Of a stretch of 64,000 nt of DNA, positions 43,801 to 53,821 are shown one piece after another (within the stretch, counting starts at the first letter, position 1; each line of letters starts with the position of its first letter). Location of the stretch: positions 62,001-126,000 of the forward strand of contig CAMDFK010000002.1 in NCBI GenBank assembly GCA_945897465.1, given 5' to 3'. The notes under the pieces were generated by a model. It ran no database searches. It had not been told where the DNA came from and saw only the letters and a program-made list of their open reading frames with translations. The stretch is from Limnohabitans sp. Rim8 (GTDB lineage: Bacteria > Pseudomonadota > Gammaproteobacteria > Burkholderiales > Burkholderiaceae_C). The position numbers were made by a program, and so were the translations under genes.

Positions 43801-44956
43801 ACTCGTTGTTGAAGGCCGCGCCACCCAGCGGGCCTTCGGTCATGATTTGCAGGGGGCTGGCGATGTGCTCTGGCTTGCCGCCCGCTTGGTCTGACATACC
43901 GCCCCAGAGTTTGGACACGGTAAAGCCCGACAAACCGGCCTTGGGCTTGGAGCCACGGCCAGTGGCACCCTCATCGCGGATCTCGCCGCCCGCGCCGGTC
44001 GATGCGCCGGGGAACGGTGAAATCGCGGTCGGGTGGTTGTGCGTCTCGACCTTCATCAGCACATGGTGCAAAGCTGGTTCGCTCTGGTAAGCCGCGCCCT
44101 GCCCTGACGTTCTCGCCACAAAACGCTCCACCGTGTGGCCTTCCATCACCGAAGCGTTGTCGGAATACGCCACCACAGTGTGCTGGGGGCTGAGTTGGTG
44201 GGTGTTGCGGATCATGCCGAACAGGCTCTTGGGCTGGGCCACGCCATCGATGGTGAACTCGGCGTTGAAAATCTTGTGGCGGCAGTGCTCGCTGTTGGCC
44301 TGCGCGAACATCATCAACTCCACATCGGTGGGGTTGCGTTTCAGGCCCGTGAAAGCGTTGACCAAGTAGTCAATCTCGTCTTCGGCCAGGGCCAAGCCCC
44401 AGGTTTTGTTGGCGGCTTCCAGCGCAACGCGACCGCCACCTAAGACATCCACATGGTCCATGGGCGCAGGCTCAAGCGCCGTGAACAAGGCCCCAGCATC
44501 ACCCCGGCTGGGCATGGCCGACTCGGTCATGCGGTCGTGCAGCACAGCGGCCACCTGGCCCCATTGCTCTGCATTCAATTTGGCTGTGCTGAGCAAGCCC
44601 GATTTCAGGGTCAAACGGAATTCGGTCAAGCGCTCCACACGGCGCACATCCAAACCGCAGTTGTGGGCAATGTCAGTGGCCTTGGACGCCCAAGGCGAGA
44701 CGGTGCCGATGCGGGGGCTGACCACGATCGCAGGGCCATCGGTGGGGCCTGCGTAGGGATCGCCATAGGTCAGCAAGGCAGACAAGGTTTGTTGTTGGGC
44801 GTCTTGCAAAGGCGCTGTGGTGGCCACCAAGTGCACAAAACGGGCTGCGATGCCTTGGATTTGCGGCGAAATTTCTGCCAGACGGGGCAAAAGCTGGGCA
44901 ATGCGAAAGTCGCTGAGGGCGCTGGCGCCTTCGAAAGTCGTGATGTGCAGGGACAC
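40838..44956 (-). CDS. purL: Phosphoribosylformylglycinamidine synthase PurL, with in-frame repeat insertion
   Basis: A 1372-residue large-type FGAM synthase, longer than E. coli PurL (1295). The synthetase part has the double ATP-grasp-like halves ([20 protein letters not shown] near 290 onward) and the C-terminal glutaminase has [17 protein letters not shown] and the nucleophile in GVCNGCQMF. It converts FGAR, ATP and glutamine to FGAM in purine synthesis. Start is GTG with AAGG upstream. Residues about 609-632 come from a palindromic repeat (43062-43129) lying between the LVLADERL strand and the conserved [12 protein letters not shown] segment. The insertion is in frame, so the enzyme is probably active. 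Confidence 0.96.
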   Translation of the reverse strand: MSLHITTFEGASALSDFRIAQLLPRLAEISPQIQGIAARFVHLVATTAPLQDAQQQTLSALLTYGDPYAGPTDGPAIVVSPRIGTVSPWASKATDIAHNCGLDVRRVERLTEFRLTLKSGLLSTAKLNAEQWGQVAAVLHDRMTESAMPSRGDAGALFTALEPAPMDHVDVLGGGRVALEAANKTWGLALAEDEIDYLVNAFTGLKRNPTDVELMMFAQANSEHCRHKIFNAEFTIDGVAQPKSLFGMIRNTHQLSPQHTVVAYSDNASVMEGHTVERFVARTSGQGAAYQSEPALHHVLMKVETHNHPTAISPFPGASTGAGGEIRDEGATGRGSKPKAGLSGFTVSKLWGGMSDQAGGKPEHIASPLQIMTEGPLGGAAFNNEFGRPNLLGYFREYEQTVDGVVRGYHKPIMIAGGLGQIDAEQTQKIEFPAGSLLIQLGGPGMRIGMGGSAASSMATGTNAANLDFDSVQRGNPEIERRAQEVINHCWAQGANNPILAIHDVGAGGLSNAFPELTNDAGRGARFDLRAVKLEESGLSPKEIWSNESQERYVMAIAPESLAQFTAFCERERCPFAVIGVATDERQLVLADERLPIDPAMRGPTGSAETGSPRFARDDESAVIASEARQSIAVPVDMPMDVLLGKPPKMHRDVKTVTRQSPAMNLTGVSLQKAVIDVLSHPTVASKRFLITIGDRAVGGLTHRDQMVGPWQVPVSDVAVTLADYMGFAGEAMSMGERTPLASLNAAASGRMAVAEAITNLLAAPIELPRVKLSANWMAACGEPGEDAALYETVKAVGMELCPALDISIPVGKDSLSMRTQWTVPKGDSSSEGETYKVTSPVSLIITAFASLSDVRGTFTPQLDAQTNDTSLLLIDLGQGRNRMGGSVLGQVLGQFGDSVPDLEEPKALVNLVKAINTLRAQGQILAYHDRSDGGLLAAVAEMAFAGHVGVALNVDMLVTEGDGITDSRADHGDAKNWAGQVSARRDELTLKALFNEELGVVIQVRTADRNAVLQTLREFGLSKHTHVIGKTRPTQSTIQKGVGELSIWRDTKEVFTAKLEDLHQVWDSVSWKICQQRDNPACADAEHAAAGRASDPGMHVALSFDPTDNVAAPYLNLSRPKVAILREQGVNSHVEMAYAFHTAGFESHDVHMTDLQSGRANLADFKGLVACGGFSYGDTLGAGIGWARSITLNPALAEQFKAFFGRKDTFGLGVCNGCQMFAELADIIPGAEAWPRFTTNQSERFEARLSMVEVLESPSLFLQGMAGSRLPIAVAHGEGFANFKHRGNPAQVIGAMRFVDNHGQATEAYPFNPNGSAGGLTAVTTADGRFTAMMPHPERVFRNVQMSWTSGDINAASPWLRVWQNARQWVG
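43062..43129. repeat. Palindromic repeat inserted in frame inside purL
   Basis: Arms of about 29 bases (43062-43090 and 43100-43128) surround a 9-base centre and match as an inverted repeat at all but about three positions. Cores are GCGCTTCGCTCGCAATGAC and GTCATCGCGAGCGAAGCG, the same as the copies at 5914 and 17957. Read on the purL strand it encodes [17 protein letters not shown], a peptide pattern typical of translated palindromic repeats. Confidence 0.9.
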
Positions 44957-45096
44957 GGGGTGACCTTGTGAAGAGACGGAAAACCGTTGTTCCGGGGCCG
45001 CTGACTGGGGCTTGCCGGCAAAGGCGGTATTTTAACGGGGGAAACCCTGATCTGAAGGCGAGACGGACCCTTTCAGGACTCTCTTTTTCAAGAAGC

Positions 45097-45130
45097 AAAG
45101 AGCCGTGCAGCACAAGCTGCACGGCTCTTT
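45097..45130 (-). terminator. Intrinsic terminator after the SAF-domain oxidoreductase gene
   Basis: A perfect 15-base stem (AAAGAGCCGTGCAGC with its complement) and a 4-base loop lie 21 bases after the stop of the minus-strand gene that ends at 45152. The minus-strand 3' side ends CTCTTTGCTTCTTG, only moderately T-rich. It lies upstream of purL and separates the two units. Confidence 0.8.
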
Positions 45131-45151
45131 GATCAGAACGTGCAGGATCGA

Positions 45152-46495
45152 TCAACCCAGCACCGAAGTCGCCTCCATCTCCCGCCGGATTTGGTAGGCG
45201 TGGGTCGTGGTGTCCATGGCCACATCATCCCAAGTCAGGCTCTGGCCTTTGGCCACTGGGCGAACAACCTTGACAACGTGCGCCAAGCCCAGCGGCACGC
45301 CACCCATGCGCTTGGAGGTGGCGGCGGGCAGCAGCTTGCCCCAGACGGTGTAACCGCCCTCGCCGTCCAGCATGTCGCCGGGCTTCAAGTCGCGCTTGGC
45401 CGTGGCCACCACGTCTGCATTCCAGCCGACGGCCACACCCGTGGGTTCGTTGCGCAGTGCAACGCTCGCCACGCTCACGCCCACCTCGAGGCCAATCAGG
45501 TGCCAACGCTTGTAAAGCGTGAAGTAACGGCCCGAAGGGTCGGTGTGGGCGTTGTACTCTTCAAAACAATTCTTGATGTAGTCGGTCTCGGCTTCGACCG
45601 TGACCCACACGCCCATGCGGATGTCGTAAGGGATTTTTCGGCCATCGGTCTCCAAGCTGGAGATCACCTCGACCATGCCTTTGCGCTCGAGCACACCGCC
45701 TTCGGAGATGGGGCGGGTGACGTAGGGGATGTCTTCGACGCTGGCGGGCGGGTAGAGCAAACCGTTGCTGGGCACACCCAAACCGGTGGCGTTGGACACT
45801 GCCGTGCTCTCGATCGAGGGCTTGGAGCCGTCCAAAAAGCTGTTGAACATTTTGGGGTTCAGGCCGCCGCGCTCGGCCTGCTCGGGCGTCAAGCCATAAT
45901 AGCCCCACACCGTCTCGGGCGTGGACTCGCAAAAGTGCGGCAACCACTTGTGGCCCCGGCCTGCCGCCACCACCGGGAAGCCGCAGGTGCGGGCCCAGTC
46001 CACCAAATCACAAATGAGCGCAGGTTGGTCACCAAAGGCCAGCGAATACACCACGCCCGCCAGTTGGGCGCGGGTGGCGAGCAAGGGTCCGCAAAACGCA
46101 TCGGCCTCCACCGTGACGTTGACCACATGTTTGCGGTTCGCAAAGGCTTCCAAAATGTGGTCCACCGCGTGCAGGGGCGAGCCGGTGCATTCCACGACCA
46201 CGTCCACCGCCGGGTGACGGACCAGGCTTTGCCAATCGTCGCTCACATGGGTGCTGCCGTGTTTGACGGCATCGTCCAAGCTGCTGGCCGTCAGGCGCTC
46301 AGCCTCCCAGCCCACGCGGGCCAGGTTGGTGCGGGCGTTGTCGGGTGACAGGTCGGCAATGCCCACCAGGTGCACGCCAGGCGTGCGGGGAATTTGCGCC
46401 AGGTACATGGAGCCGAATTTGCCCGCGCCGATCAGGCCAATGCGGATCGGACGGTTTTCGGCGGCGCGTTGCAGGAGTTTGGCGTGCAGGTTCAT
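45152..46495 (-). CDS. NAD(P)-dependent oxidoreductase with C-terminal SAF domain
   Basis: A 447-residue cytosolic protein. The N-terminal Rossmann domain has GLIGAGKFGSMY at residues 20-31 and resembles homoserine dehydrogenase-like oxidoreductases, with the CTGSP motif near residue 110. The C-terminal 100 residues form a SAF domain (KRDLKPGDMLDGEGGYTVWG, then VKVVRPVAKGQSLTWDDVA), a fold also found in antifreeze proteins, sialate synthase and altronate dehydratase. Start at 46495 overlaps the PhyH stop (ATGA). The enzyme probably oxidises or reduces a polar acid or aldehyde made by the dioxygenase. The substrate is unknown. Confidence 0.87.
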   Translation of the reverse strand: MNLHAKLLQRAAENRPIRIGLIGAGKFGSMYLAQIPRTPGVHLVGIADLSPDNARTNLARVGWEAERLTASSLDDAVKHGSTHVSDDWQSLVRHPAVDVVVECTGSPLHAVDHILEAFANRKHVVNVTVEADAFCGPLLATRAQLAGVVYSLAFGDQPALICDLVDWARTCGFPVVAAGRGHKWLPHFCESTPETVWGYYGLTPEQAERGGLNPKMFNSFLDGSKPSIESTAVSNATGLGVPSNGLLYPPASVEDIPYVTRPISEGGVLERKGMVEVISSLETDGRKIPYDIRMGVWVTVEAETDYIKNCFEEYNAHTDPSGRYFTLYKRWHLIGLEVGVSVASVALRNEPTGVAVGWNADVVATAKRDLKPGDMLDGEGGYTVWGKLLPAATSKRMGGVPLGLAHVVKVVRPVAKGQSLTWDDVAMDTTTHAYQIRREMEATSVLG

Positions 46496-47364
46496 GCTGC
46501 TTCTTTCAAAACATCGAGCGAGGTTTTCAGGGCGCTTTCGGGCATGCCGCCCTTCCAAGGCAGGTCCACCGGGTAGCTGTTGACCAGGCAGTCATCGGGC
46601 AGGCAACTGATGGGTGTGAAGTCGCGGTGGGCGATGTATTCAGGGCGCTTGTGTCGGCGAATGTGATTGGACACGGCGCACAGGCTCAGGTACACGCTCA
46701 CGCGGTTCCAAGGCGACAAATTGCTGGCCGATGCGTGCACCAAGCAGCTATGAAACAGGATCATGGAGCCCGCAGGCCCGATGGGGCTGACAATGCCGCC
46801 TTGTTTGCCGCCTGCGCGCTCGACCAACTGTCTGATCAAATCGTTGTCCACCGTCCACAACGGGTAACTGGTGGTTGACAGGTCGTGTTTTGCTTCGACC
46901 ACGCCTTTTTTATGGCTACCGGGAATGAACATCAGCGGGCCGTTGAAGGGGTTCACGTCATCCAAGAAAATCGCCACGTTCATGGCCCGCTCGGTGGGCA
47001 TCATGTCGTCGTTGAGCCAAGTGCCGTAATCTTGGTGCCACTGCCACACATCGCCCTCAAACGCCATCTTGCCGTTGATCTTGAACTGGTGCATGTACAG
47101 CTCTTCGCCAAACAGGTCTTGCACCGGCTCGATCATGCGGGGGTGGCGGGCCAACTTGGCAAAAGGCTCGCTGTACATGTGGGCGGCAAAGTTGGTGCGC
47201 ACCGCGTCGCTGCCTTTTTCGCGCACGTTGTAGGCTTCGCGGCGGCTGTACAACTCGGGCACCGCATCGGTCAGATTCTTGGTTTCTTCGGGTGTGAACA
47301 GGCCAGGGAAAAACAAATAGCCCTCGCGGTCAAATTGTTCCAATTGTTCGGGGGTCAGTCTCAT
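46492..47364 (-). CDS. Phytanoyl-CoA dioxygenase (PhyH) family hydroxylase
   Basis: A 290-residue non-haem iron, 2-oxoglutarate-dependent oxygenase. The iron-binding triad is visible as His110 and Asp112 in WHQDYG and His210 in CLVHASASN, with Arg221 (NRVSVYLS) placed to bind 2-oxoglutarate. Relatives hydroxylate acyl-CoAs, ectoine or small natural products. It is sandwiched between a GntR regulator and an SAF-domain oxidoreductase with 4-base overlaps on both sides, so all three are made from one message. The likely chemistry is hydroxylation followed by dehydrogenation of the same compound; the compound is unknown. Confidence 0.9.
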   Translation of the reverse strand: MRLTPEQLEQFDREGYLFFPGLFTPEETKNLTDAVPELYSRREAYNVREKGSDAVRTNFAAHMYSEPFAKLARHPRMIEPVQDLFGEELYMHQFKINGKMAFEGDVWQWHQDYGTWLNDDMMPTERAMNVAIFLDDVNPFNGPLMFIPGSHKKGVVEAKHDLSTTSYPLWTVDNDLIRQLVERAGGKQGGIVSPIGPAGSMILFHSCLVHASASNLSPWNRVSVYLSLCAVSNHIRRHKRPEYIAHRDFTPISCLPDDCLVNSYPVDLPWKGGMPESALKTSLDVLKEAA

Positions 47365-48047
47365 GCTTGTGCTCCTGTTTTGAGGTGTTGAATTTGTTCT
47401 GAAAGTCGGGCCGTGAGTTGCACGCTGGCCTCGTGGGCGTGTTCTTGCACCAGGCGAGTGGCCAGCTCGGCGTCGCCAGCGGCCATGGCATTCGCGATGG
47501 CTTCGTGCTCGTCCCACACAGTTTGGCGCTGCTGCGAGGACTGCAACACCGCGCCCATCACACGCTTGAGGTGGTGCCAATGCAGCTCAATGCTTTGGGC
47601 AATGAGCGGGTTGCCAGAGGCTTGGTAGATCGCGCGGTGAAAGGCCAAATCGGCCTGGATCATGGCCTGCACGTCGCTCCCGCTTTCGGCCAGACGGCCC
47701 TGGCACATCACGTTCTCATCCAGGTGGGCTCTGCGCTCAGCGGCGAGCCTCACGGCCAAGGCGTCAAGGCTGCCGCGCACCTGGTAGACCTGGGCAATCC
47801 AGCCCACATCGAGTTGGGTGACACGCACACCCCGTCCAGGCGCGTCCTCCACAAAACCATCTTTTTTGAGCAATCGCAGCGCCTGCAGCACAGGCTGACG
47901 CGACACAGCCAGGCGTTGCGCCAGGTCTTCTTGCGTCAAACGCTCTCCGGGCGGCAAGGCCCCTTCGCTGATGGCATCGAGCAAACGGCTGTAGACCTGT
48001 TCCACCAGGTCGGGGGCGGTGGTGAGTTGTAGAAGGTGTGAGCTCAT
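47361..48047 (-). CDS. GntR-family (FCD) transcriptional regulator
   Basis: A 228-residue regulator with a winged helix at residues 14-75 (GERLTQEDLAQRLAVSRQPVLQALRLLKKDG) described here by its recognition helix SRQPVLQALRLL, and an all-helical FCD ligand domain from about residue 85, with the metal-binding pattern ADLAFHRAIYQASGN and later HEAIANAMAAGD. FCD regulators usually repress a catabolic operon until its organic acid inducer binds. It is first in the operon with the PhyH and SAF genes. A perfect 12-base palindrome lies immediately upstream of its ATG, consistent with autoregulation. No ribosome site is visible. Confidence 0.92.
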   Translation of the reverse strand: MSSHLLQLTTAPDLVEQVYSRLLDAISEGALPPGERLTQEDLAQRLAVSRQPVLQALRLLKKDGFVEDAPGRGVRVTQLDVGWIAQVYQVRGSLDALAVRLAAERRAHLDENVMCQGRLAESGSDVQAMIQADLAFHRAIYQASGNPLIAQSIELHWHHLKRVMGAVLQSSQQRQTVWDEHEAIANAMAAGDAELATRLVQEHAHEASVQLTARLSEQIQHLKTGAQA

Positions 48048-48048
48048 G

Positions 48049-48060
48049 TCTGTATACAGA
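48049..48060. promoter_or_regulatory. GntR-type operator just upstream of the GntR gene
   Basis: TCTGTATACAGA is a perfect 12-base palindrome centred on GTATAC, the usual core of FadR/FCD-subfamily operators, and a further ATACA half-site follows. It begins 2 bases from the start codon, so a bound repressor would cover the transcription start and initiation region. Confidence 0.7.
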
Positions 48061-48163
48061 ATACAAATACCCCCAAGATCCAGAATCGGTGTTTACCCGT
48101 GGGCCACCGAACACGCGGCAGCGGTGGTTTTCGATGACCAAAGAGGCATGGGCCCTGACCCAA

Positions 48164-48172
48164 TGGGATAAT
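48164..48172 (+). promoter_or_regulatory. Extended -10-like motif of map (candidate leaderless start)
   Basis: TGGGATAAT stands 8 bases before the map ATG, the same motif and distance as for rlhA and aroC. No Shine-Dalgarno sequence lies between. Predicted transcription start is about 2 bases before the ATG. Confidence 0.55.
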
Positions 48173-48180
48173 CACCGACC

Positions 48181-48996
48181 ATGACCATCTCCATCAAAAA
48201 TGCCGACGACATCGCTGCGATGCGCGTGGCGGGCCGCTTGGCCTCCGAAGTTCTCGACTTCATCACACCCTATGTGAAGCCGGGTGTCACCACCAATGAA
48301 CTCGACAAACTCTGTCACGACTACATCGTCGATGTCCAAAAAGCCATTCCGGCGCCTTTGAACTACGCACCCGGTGGCTACAAGCCTTACCCCAAATCCA
48401 TCTGCACCTCGGTCAACCACCAGGTTTGCCATGGCATCCCCAACGACAAGCCCCTGAAAAAAGGGGACTCGGTGAACATCGACATCACCGTCATCAAGGA
48501 CGGCTGGCATGGCGACACCAGCCGCATGTTCCACGTCGGTGAAGCATCGATTGCCGCCAAACGCTTGGCAACCTTGACCTACGATGCCATGTGGAAAGGC
48601 ATTGAGCAGGTCAAACCCGGCGCCCACTTGGGTGACATCGGTCACGCGATTCAGCGCTTTGCCGAAGGCCACGGCTTTTCGGTGGTGCGTGAGTTTTGTG
48701 GCCACGGCATTGGCCGTGTGTTCCATGAAGAGCCCCAAGTGCTGCATTACGGCAAACCCGGCACCCTGACCGAGTTGGTGGCAGGCATGGTCTTCACCAT
48801 CGAGCCCATGATCAATGCGGGCAAGCGTGACATCAAGGAAATGGGTGACGGCTGGACCATCGTGACCAAAGACCATTCCTTGTCGGCGCAGTGGGAGCAC
48901 ACCGTTTTGGTCACAGAAACAGGTTATGAGGTGCTCACCGTCTCGGCCGGATCTCCTGCGGTCCCCGCCTTTGTGACCGCCCTAGCCACGGCCTGA
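48181..48996 (+). CDS. map: Methionine aminopeptidase, type I
   Basis: A 271-residue type I enzyme with the pita-bread fold. Metal ligands are recognisable in order: the Asp pair of [17 protein letters not shown], His in [14 protein letters not shown], Glu in [10 protein letters not shown] and Glu in [21 protein letters not shown] carries the conserved active-site His. It removes the initiator methionine from new proteins and is essential. The stop is followed by one base before the glnD ATG, so the two are cotranscribed. Divergent from the GntR operon, with a short 133-base intergenic region. Confidence 0.97.
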   Translation: MTISIKNADDIAAMRVAGRLASEVLDFITPYVKPGVTTNELDKLCHDYIVDVQKAIPAPLNYAPGGYKPYPKSICTSVNHQVCHGIPNDKPLKKGDSVNIDITVIKDGWHGDTSRMFHVGEASIAAKRLATLTYDAMWKGIEQVKPGAHLGDIGHAIQRFAEGHGFSVVREFCGHGIGRVFHEEPQVLHYGKPGTLTELVAGMVFTIEPMINAGKRDIKEMGDGWTIVTKDHSLSAQWEHTVLVTETGYEVLTVSAGSPAVPAFVTALATA

Positions 48997-48997
48997 C

Positions 48998-51655
48998 ATG
49001 CTAGCCCAGGCCCCCTTGCCAGATCTGGCCATTCAGGCCGATCTGGCCGCGCAGCGCGAAGTCTACAAGCGTGACAAAGCAGCCGTGCTGCTGGGCCTGG
49101 CCAACAGCGGGTCATCCGTCAGAGGCCTCAAGCAAACCCTCAAACAATTGGCCATCTTGGCCGATGGTTTACTGATTGATTTGTGGCAAAACGCGGGCTT
49201 CTCCCCTGAACTGACTCTGGTCGCTGTGGGTGGTTTTGGTCGCGCCGAGCTGTTCCCTTATTCGGATGTGGATGTGCTGGTGTTGCTGCCCTCCGGCCAA
49301 ACGCCAGAAGGTGACCCTGCACTGCAGGCCCAACTGGAGCGTTTCATTGGCAACTGCTGGGACACCGGGCTCGAAATTGGCTCCAGCGTGCGCAGCTTGG
49401 ACGAGTGCTTGGCCGAGTCGGCCAAAGACATCACCGTACAAACCTCTTTGCTCGAGGCGCGTCGGGTCACAGGCAACACCAAACTTTTTATTGAATTTCA
49501 GAGGCGGTTTCAGGCGGCGATGGACCCACAGTCATTTTTGGTGGCCAAAACGCTGGAAATGAACCAGCGCCACACCAAGTTTGACAACACCCCTTACGCG
49601 CTGGAGCCCAACTGCAAAGAATCTCCTGGCGGCTTGCGTGACCTGCAAATGATTTTGTGGGTCGCCCGGGCCGCGGGGCTGGGCCACAGTTGGGACGAAC
49701 TGGCCCGCAAAGGGCTGGCCACTCCGCTGGAAGCCAGGCAAATCAAACGCAACGAAGCCCTGTTGGGCTTGATCCGCGCCCGTTTGCACCTGCAAGCCAA
49801 GCGGCGCGAAGACCGCCTGGTGTTTGACCTGCAAACCAATGTGGCCGAAACCTTTGGTTATGCCTCCGACATCACGCCCGAGGGGCGTCTGGCCTTGCGT
49901 GCCAGTGAAAAACTGATGCGCCAATACTATTGGGCGGCCAAGGCCGTGACGCAGCTCAACCAGATTTTGCTGCTCAACATCGAAGACCGCCTCAAAACCG
50001 AGCGGGGTGAGAGCATTGACCACTTCCGCCCCCTGAACGCCCGGTTTTTTGAAAAAGCCGGACTGATTGAGGTGGCCAGCGATGATCTGTACCAAAAGAG
50101 CCCACACGCGATCTTGGAGACCTTTTTGCTTTACCAGGCCACGCCTGGCCTCAAAGGTCTGTCGGCCAGAACCCTGCGGGCGCTGTACAACGTTCGGGCG
50201 ATCATGAACGGGCGCTTTCGTGCCGACCCGGTCAACCGACAGACGTTTTTGCAGATCATGCAGCAGCCCCAGGGCATCACCCATGCGATGCGCCTGATGA
50301 ACGAAACCTCGGTGCTTGGGCGCTACCTGTGGGTGTTCCGGCGCATCGTGGGCCAGATGCAACATGACCTGTTCCATGCCTACACGGTAGACCAGCACAT
50401 CCTGATGGTGCTGCGCAATGTGCGGCGCTTTTTCATGGCCGAACACACCCATGAATACCCGTTCTGCTCGCAACTGGCCAGTGGCTGGGACAAGCCCTGG
50501 ATTTTGTACGCCGCCGCCTTGTTCCATGACATTGCCAAAGGCCGGGGTGGCGACCACTCGCAGCTGGGCTGCGCCGAGGTGCGCACCTTCTGCCGACAGC
50601 ACCAGATCGACAAAGAAGATGGTCAGCTCATTGAATTCCTGGTCAGTGAACACCTGACCATGAGCCGTGTGGCCCAAAAGGAAGACCTGGGTGACCCCGA
50701 AGTCATTGCCCGTTTCGCACAGCGCGTCGGCAACGAGCGCCGCTTAACGGCCCTTTACTTGCTCACCGTGGCCGACATCCGGGGCACCAGCCCCAAAGTC
50801 TGGAACGCCTGGAAAGGCAAGCTGCTGGAAGACCTGTACAAATCCACTTTACGCGTGCTAGGCGGCCGCGCCCCCGATGCCAATGCCGAGGTGGAAGCCC
50901 GCAAACGCGAAGCCCTGATCGAGCTGGCCCGTCAGGCCCAGCCGCATGAGGGGCACAAGGCGCTGTGGGACACCCTGGATGTGAGTTATTTCATGCGCCA
51001 CGATGCCTCCGACATCGCGTGGCATGCTCGCCAGCTCTCGCGACATGTGGCATTGACCGCACCCGATCAGTTGAGCACCATGGTGCGTGCGCGGCACTCC
51101 CCGGTCGGTGAGGGTTTGCAGGTCTTGGTCTATACGCCCGATCAACCCGATTTGTTCGCACGCATCTGTGGTCACTTTGACCAAGCGGGCTTCAGTATTC
51201 TCGACGCCAAAATCCACACCACCCGCACGGGATGGGCGCTGGACACTTTCCAGATCGTCACCGCCATGCTGCCCGAGCATTACCGCGAACTGATGACCAT
51301 GGTGGAGTCGGGCTTGACACAAACCCTGGCGCAGCAAAGTCCCCTGCCCTTGCCCTCTCGCGGCCGGGTCTCGCGACGCGTCAAAAGCTTTCCGGTCACA
51401 CCCCGGGTCACCCTCAAGCCAGATGAACAAGGTCAGAAATGGCTGCTCAGCATTTCGGCCAGCGACCGCATCGGTTTGCTCTACAGCGTTGCCCGCGTTC
51501 TGGCCCTGCATGGCATCCACCTGCACCTGGCCAAAATCAGCACGCTGGGCGAGCGGGTGGAAGACACCTTCCTCGTGAGCGGGCCCGCTTTGCAGCAAAA
51601 CCGGGCACAAATTGAGATCGAGACTGAGCTGCTCAAAGCTTTGCATCCCGAGTGA
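48998..51655 (+). CDS. glnD: Bifunctional PII uridylyltransferase/uridylyl-removing enzyme GlnD
   Basis: An 885-residue nitrogen sensor. The nucleotidyltransferase domain shows [17 protein letters not shown] near residue 77; the HD hydrolase domain has [15 protein letters not shown] near residue 510; two ACT domains fill about 700-780 ([19 protein letters not shown]) and 810-885 ([20 protein letters not shown]). It adds UMP to PII under nitrogen limitation and removes it when glutamine binds the ACT domains. It starts 2 bases after map. Its last 23 bases overlap the convergent hydrolase gene. Length and domain order are normal. Confidence 0.97.
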   Translation: MLAQAPLPDLAIQADLAAQREVYKRDKAAVLLGLANSGSSVRGLKQTLKQLAILADGLLIDLWQNAGFSPELTLVAVGGFGRAELFPYSDVDVLVLLPSGQTPEGDPALQAQLERFIGNCWDTGLEIGSSVRSLDECLAESAKDITVQTSLLEARRVTGNTKLFIEFQRRFQAAMDPQSFLVAKTLEMNQRHTKFDNTPYALEPNCKESPGGLRDLQMILWVARAAGLGHSWDELARKGLATPLEARQIKRNEALLGLIRARLHLQAKRREDRLVFDLQTNVAETFGYASDITPEGRLALRASEKLMRQYYWAAKAVTQLNQILLLNIEDRLKTERGESIDHFRPLNARFFEKAGLIEVASDDLYQKSPHAILETFLLYQATPGLKGLSARTLRALYNVRAIMNGRFRADPVNRQTFLQIMQQPQGITHAMRLMNETSVLGRYLWVFRRIVGQMQHDLFHAYTVDQHILMVLRNVRRFFMAEHTHEYPFCSQLASGWDKPWILYAAALFHDIAKGRGGDHSQLGCAEVRTFCRQHQIDKEDGQLIEFLVSEHLTMSRVAQKEDLGDPEVIARFAQRVGNERRLTALYLLTVADIRGTSPKVWNAWKGKLLEDLYKSTLRVLGGRAPDANAEVEARKREALIELARQAQPHEGHKALWDTLDVSYFMRHDASDIAWHARQLSRHVALTAPDQLSTMVRARHSPVGEGLQVLVYTPDQPDLFARICGHFDQAGFSILDAKIHTTRTGWALDTFQIVTAMLPEHYRELMTMVESGLTQTLAQQSPLPLPSRGRVSRRVKSFPVTPRVTLKPDEQGQKWLLSISASDRIGLLYSVARVLALHGIHLHLAKISTLGERVEDTFLVSGPALQQNRAQIEIETELLKALHPE

Positions 51656-52538
51656 CCGCATCGCCAAGCGACAAAATTCTCATCAACGTTGCATTGAACA
51701 CAAGGGCTGCTTCGTGCTGCACCCAATGCCCTGCCCCTGGTACCACATGCCATTGTCCCCAGTGGCGAGCCATGAGGGGCATGGCTGCAGCCAACTCTGA
51801 CAACCGCCCCCGGTAAAGCGCATCGTGCTCGCCAAAAATGGCGCTCACCCGTGCAGACACCAGTGGCAAAACACGCGCCACGATGTCGGTTGATGACAAG
51901 CGCCTGCGGGGCATGCGGTCGCGCTGCACATTGGCGGTGTGCAGATGCAAGGCCAGATCGTCCAGCGACTCGGGCGCATGCAACATCAGGGCCATCAGGT
52001 TATGGCGGTGCACGGCCTCTTGGGCTTGAAGTGTGGGCAAATGTCGCCAGCCTTGGAGTGGAATCCGCTCAGGCACCGTCAAGCCCATGCCCGGCGCGCC
52101 CACCAACACCAATTGCGCCGCATCTTGGGGGTGCTCGGCCAACCACAAGGTCCCAGCCATGCCACCAAAAGAAAAGCCCACCACGTTCACTGCTGTACTG
52201 CACCGCCCCGCCGTTTGCAGCTGCAGCAGACCCGCGTGCAAATGTGGCGGCAAATCATCCACATCGCTACAACCTATGGGCAGGTCAGAGTCGCCAAAAC
52301 CTGGCAAGTCAGGCACGAGCACTCGCCAGCCTGCGTCACGCAGCGGGCCGATGCAGCGCAGCCAATGTGTCCAGCTGCCACTGCCGCCATGCAACAGAAC
52401 CAGCGCTGGCGCAGCAACATTTCCCCATGCATGCCAAACCATTGAGGCCGATTGGCAAGTGGTGACGAGCCGTTCAGCCCCAGCCAAAGTCTGAGCCAAG
52501 TCGGTCGGCAAAAAATGGGGCAGGACATCAGCGGTCAT
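51633..52538 (-). CDS. Alpha/beta hydrolase
   Basis: A 301-residue alpha/beta hydrolase. The oxyanion strand is [14 protein letters not shown], the nucleophile Ser lies in the elbow VGFSFGGM near residue 121, an acid candidate is in [10 protein letters not shown], and the catalytic His is in [10 protein letters not shown]. The esterase or C-C hydrolase activity and substrate cannot be told. Start at 52538 is supported by family alignment; the open frame continues upstream without similarity. It converges with glnD, overlapping it by 23 bases, and lies 98 bases after the MFS gene. Confidence 0.87.
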   Translation of the reverse strand: MTADVLPHFLPTDLAQTLAGAERLVTTCQSASMVWHAWGNVAAPALVLLHGGSGSWTHWLRCIGPLRDAGWRVLVPDLPGFGDSDLPIGCSDVDDLPPHLHAGLLQLQTAGRCSTAVNVVGFSFGGMAGTLWLAEHPQDAAQLVLVGAPGMGLTVPERIPLQGWRHLPTLQAQEAVHRHNLMALMLHAPESLDDLALHLHTANVQRDRMPRRRLSSTDIVARVLPLVSARVSAIFGEHDALYRGRLSELAAAMPLMARHWGQWHVVPGAGHWVQHEAALVFNATLMRILSLGDAVTRDAKL

Positions 52539-52636
52539 CGGGATCACAGGCGTATGAAACAGAGCGATGGTGTGGGTGAAAGAAGAGGCCGCAAGGCGAG
52601 TGATGTTCGGCTTGCACAACGCAAGGTTCGTCGCAT

Positions 52637-53818
52637 TCAGGCGGGCACCTTGTTTTTGGGGTGTTGCAAACGCCAAACTTGCCAAGCTGCACCGGTGGCC
52701 ATGAGGGCTGTGGCGATGCTGGCCACAAACACGCTTTGGAGACCCCAGCGCTCACTGAGCAAGCCGCCCATCAAAGCCCCAAGGACCCCCGGGAAGCCGT
52801 AAGCAACCACCGTATACAGGGCCTGGCCGCGTCCTCGCATGCGACCCGGAAAATGTTGAGAAATCAAGGCAATACACACCGTGTGGTGCGTGGCAAAGGT
52901 GATGGCGTGCAGCGTTTGTGCCAAGAGCAAGATCCACAACACATCGGCCCAGGTGGCCGTCAGGCCCATGCGCAGCAGCATCACCGCTGAACAAGCCACC
53001 AGCCAAGCCGTCAAGGGCATGCGCGGTAGCCAGCGCGATTGGGTGAAAAACCAGACCACCTCCACCGCCACCGACAAGGCCCAGAGCACGCCGATCATGG
53101 TTTTGCTGTAGCCCAAAGAATCCAGGTAAAGCGAGAAGAAAACATAGATGCCAATGTGCGACAACACATGGAAAAAAGTGGATGCAAAAAACCACTGCAC
53201 AGGCTTTTGCCGCAACACAGGCATGACCGACACATGTTCGCGAACATGGTGGGCCGTTTCTTTGATGTCGGGCATCCACCACACACTCAGCAGCACGGCG
53301 GCCAGGCTGAGCACCGTCCAACCGGGGAAATGCTTCATGCCAAAGGCCTCGAACCATGCCCCGGCTGCAAACACCGTCACCAAAAACCCCAAGGAACCCC
53401 ACAGGCGGACTCGGCCATATCGCTTGGTGTCAAAAGCGCCGTCACGGCTGACCAAATGGGCCATGGCCGCCTCGCTCATCGGCATCATGGCGCTGGTGTG
53501 GGTGAACATCACCAACATGATCAAACCCAAGCCCAAAGGGCCCCAATTCCAAAACAACAGGCAAGCCGTGGCAAACGCCACCCCCGCCCCGATGCGCAGC
53601 AGCCTGACACGCTCGCCCGTGCGGTCGCTGATGGCGCCCCAGGCATAAGGCGCAAACAAACGGGTCGTGGCCTGAACGGCCGTGAGCACACTGATGGTGA
53701 GCAAACTCAGACCCATGTCCTGCAGCCACAGCGGCAGATAGGGATTAAAAAAACCAATGTGCGCGAAGTAGCTGGCCGACAGTGCGGCAAAGGGCAAAAG
53801 CTGACGGCGCGGGGTCAT
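52637..53818 (-). CDS. MFS transporter (phenylpropionate-permease-like)
   Basis: A 393-residue major-facilitator protein with twelve hydrophobic segments, opening LPFAALSASYFAHIGFFNPYLPLWLQDMG (shown here by YFAHIGFFNPYLPLWL) and carrying the cytoplasmic loop GAISDRTGERVRLLR between segments 2 and 3. The group is related to HcaT and similar putative aromatic-acid or nucleoside transporters. It follows aroC by only 3 bases. The substrate is unknown. An in-frame reading on the opposite strand across this gene was judged a composition artefact. Confidence 0.88.
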   Translation of the reverse strand: MTPRRQLLPFAALSASYFAHIGFFNPYLPLWLQDMGLSLLTISVLTAVQATTRLFAPYAWGAISDRTGERVRLLRIGAGVAFATACLLFWNWGPLGLGLIMLVMFTHTSAMMPMSEAAMAHLVSRDGAFDTKRYGRVRLWGSLGFLVTVFAAGAWFEAFGMKHFPGWTVLSLAAVLLSVWWMPDIKETAHHVREHVSVMPVLRQKPVQWFFASTFFHVLSHIGIYVFFSLYLDSLGYSKTMIGVLWALSVAVEVVWFFTQSRWLPRMPLTAWLVACSAVMLLRMGLTATWADVLWILLLAQTLHAITFATHHTVCIALISQHFPGRMRGRGQALYTVVAYGFPGVLGALMGGLLSERWGLQSVFVASIATALMATGAAWQVWRLQHPKNKVPA

Positions 53819-53821
53819 GCC

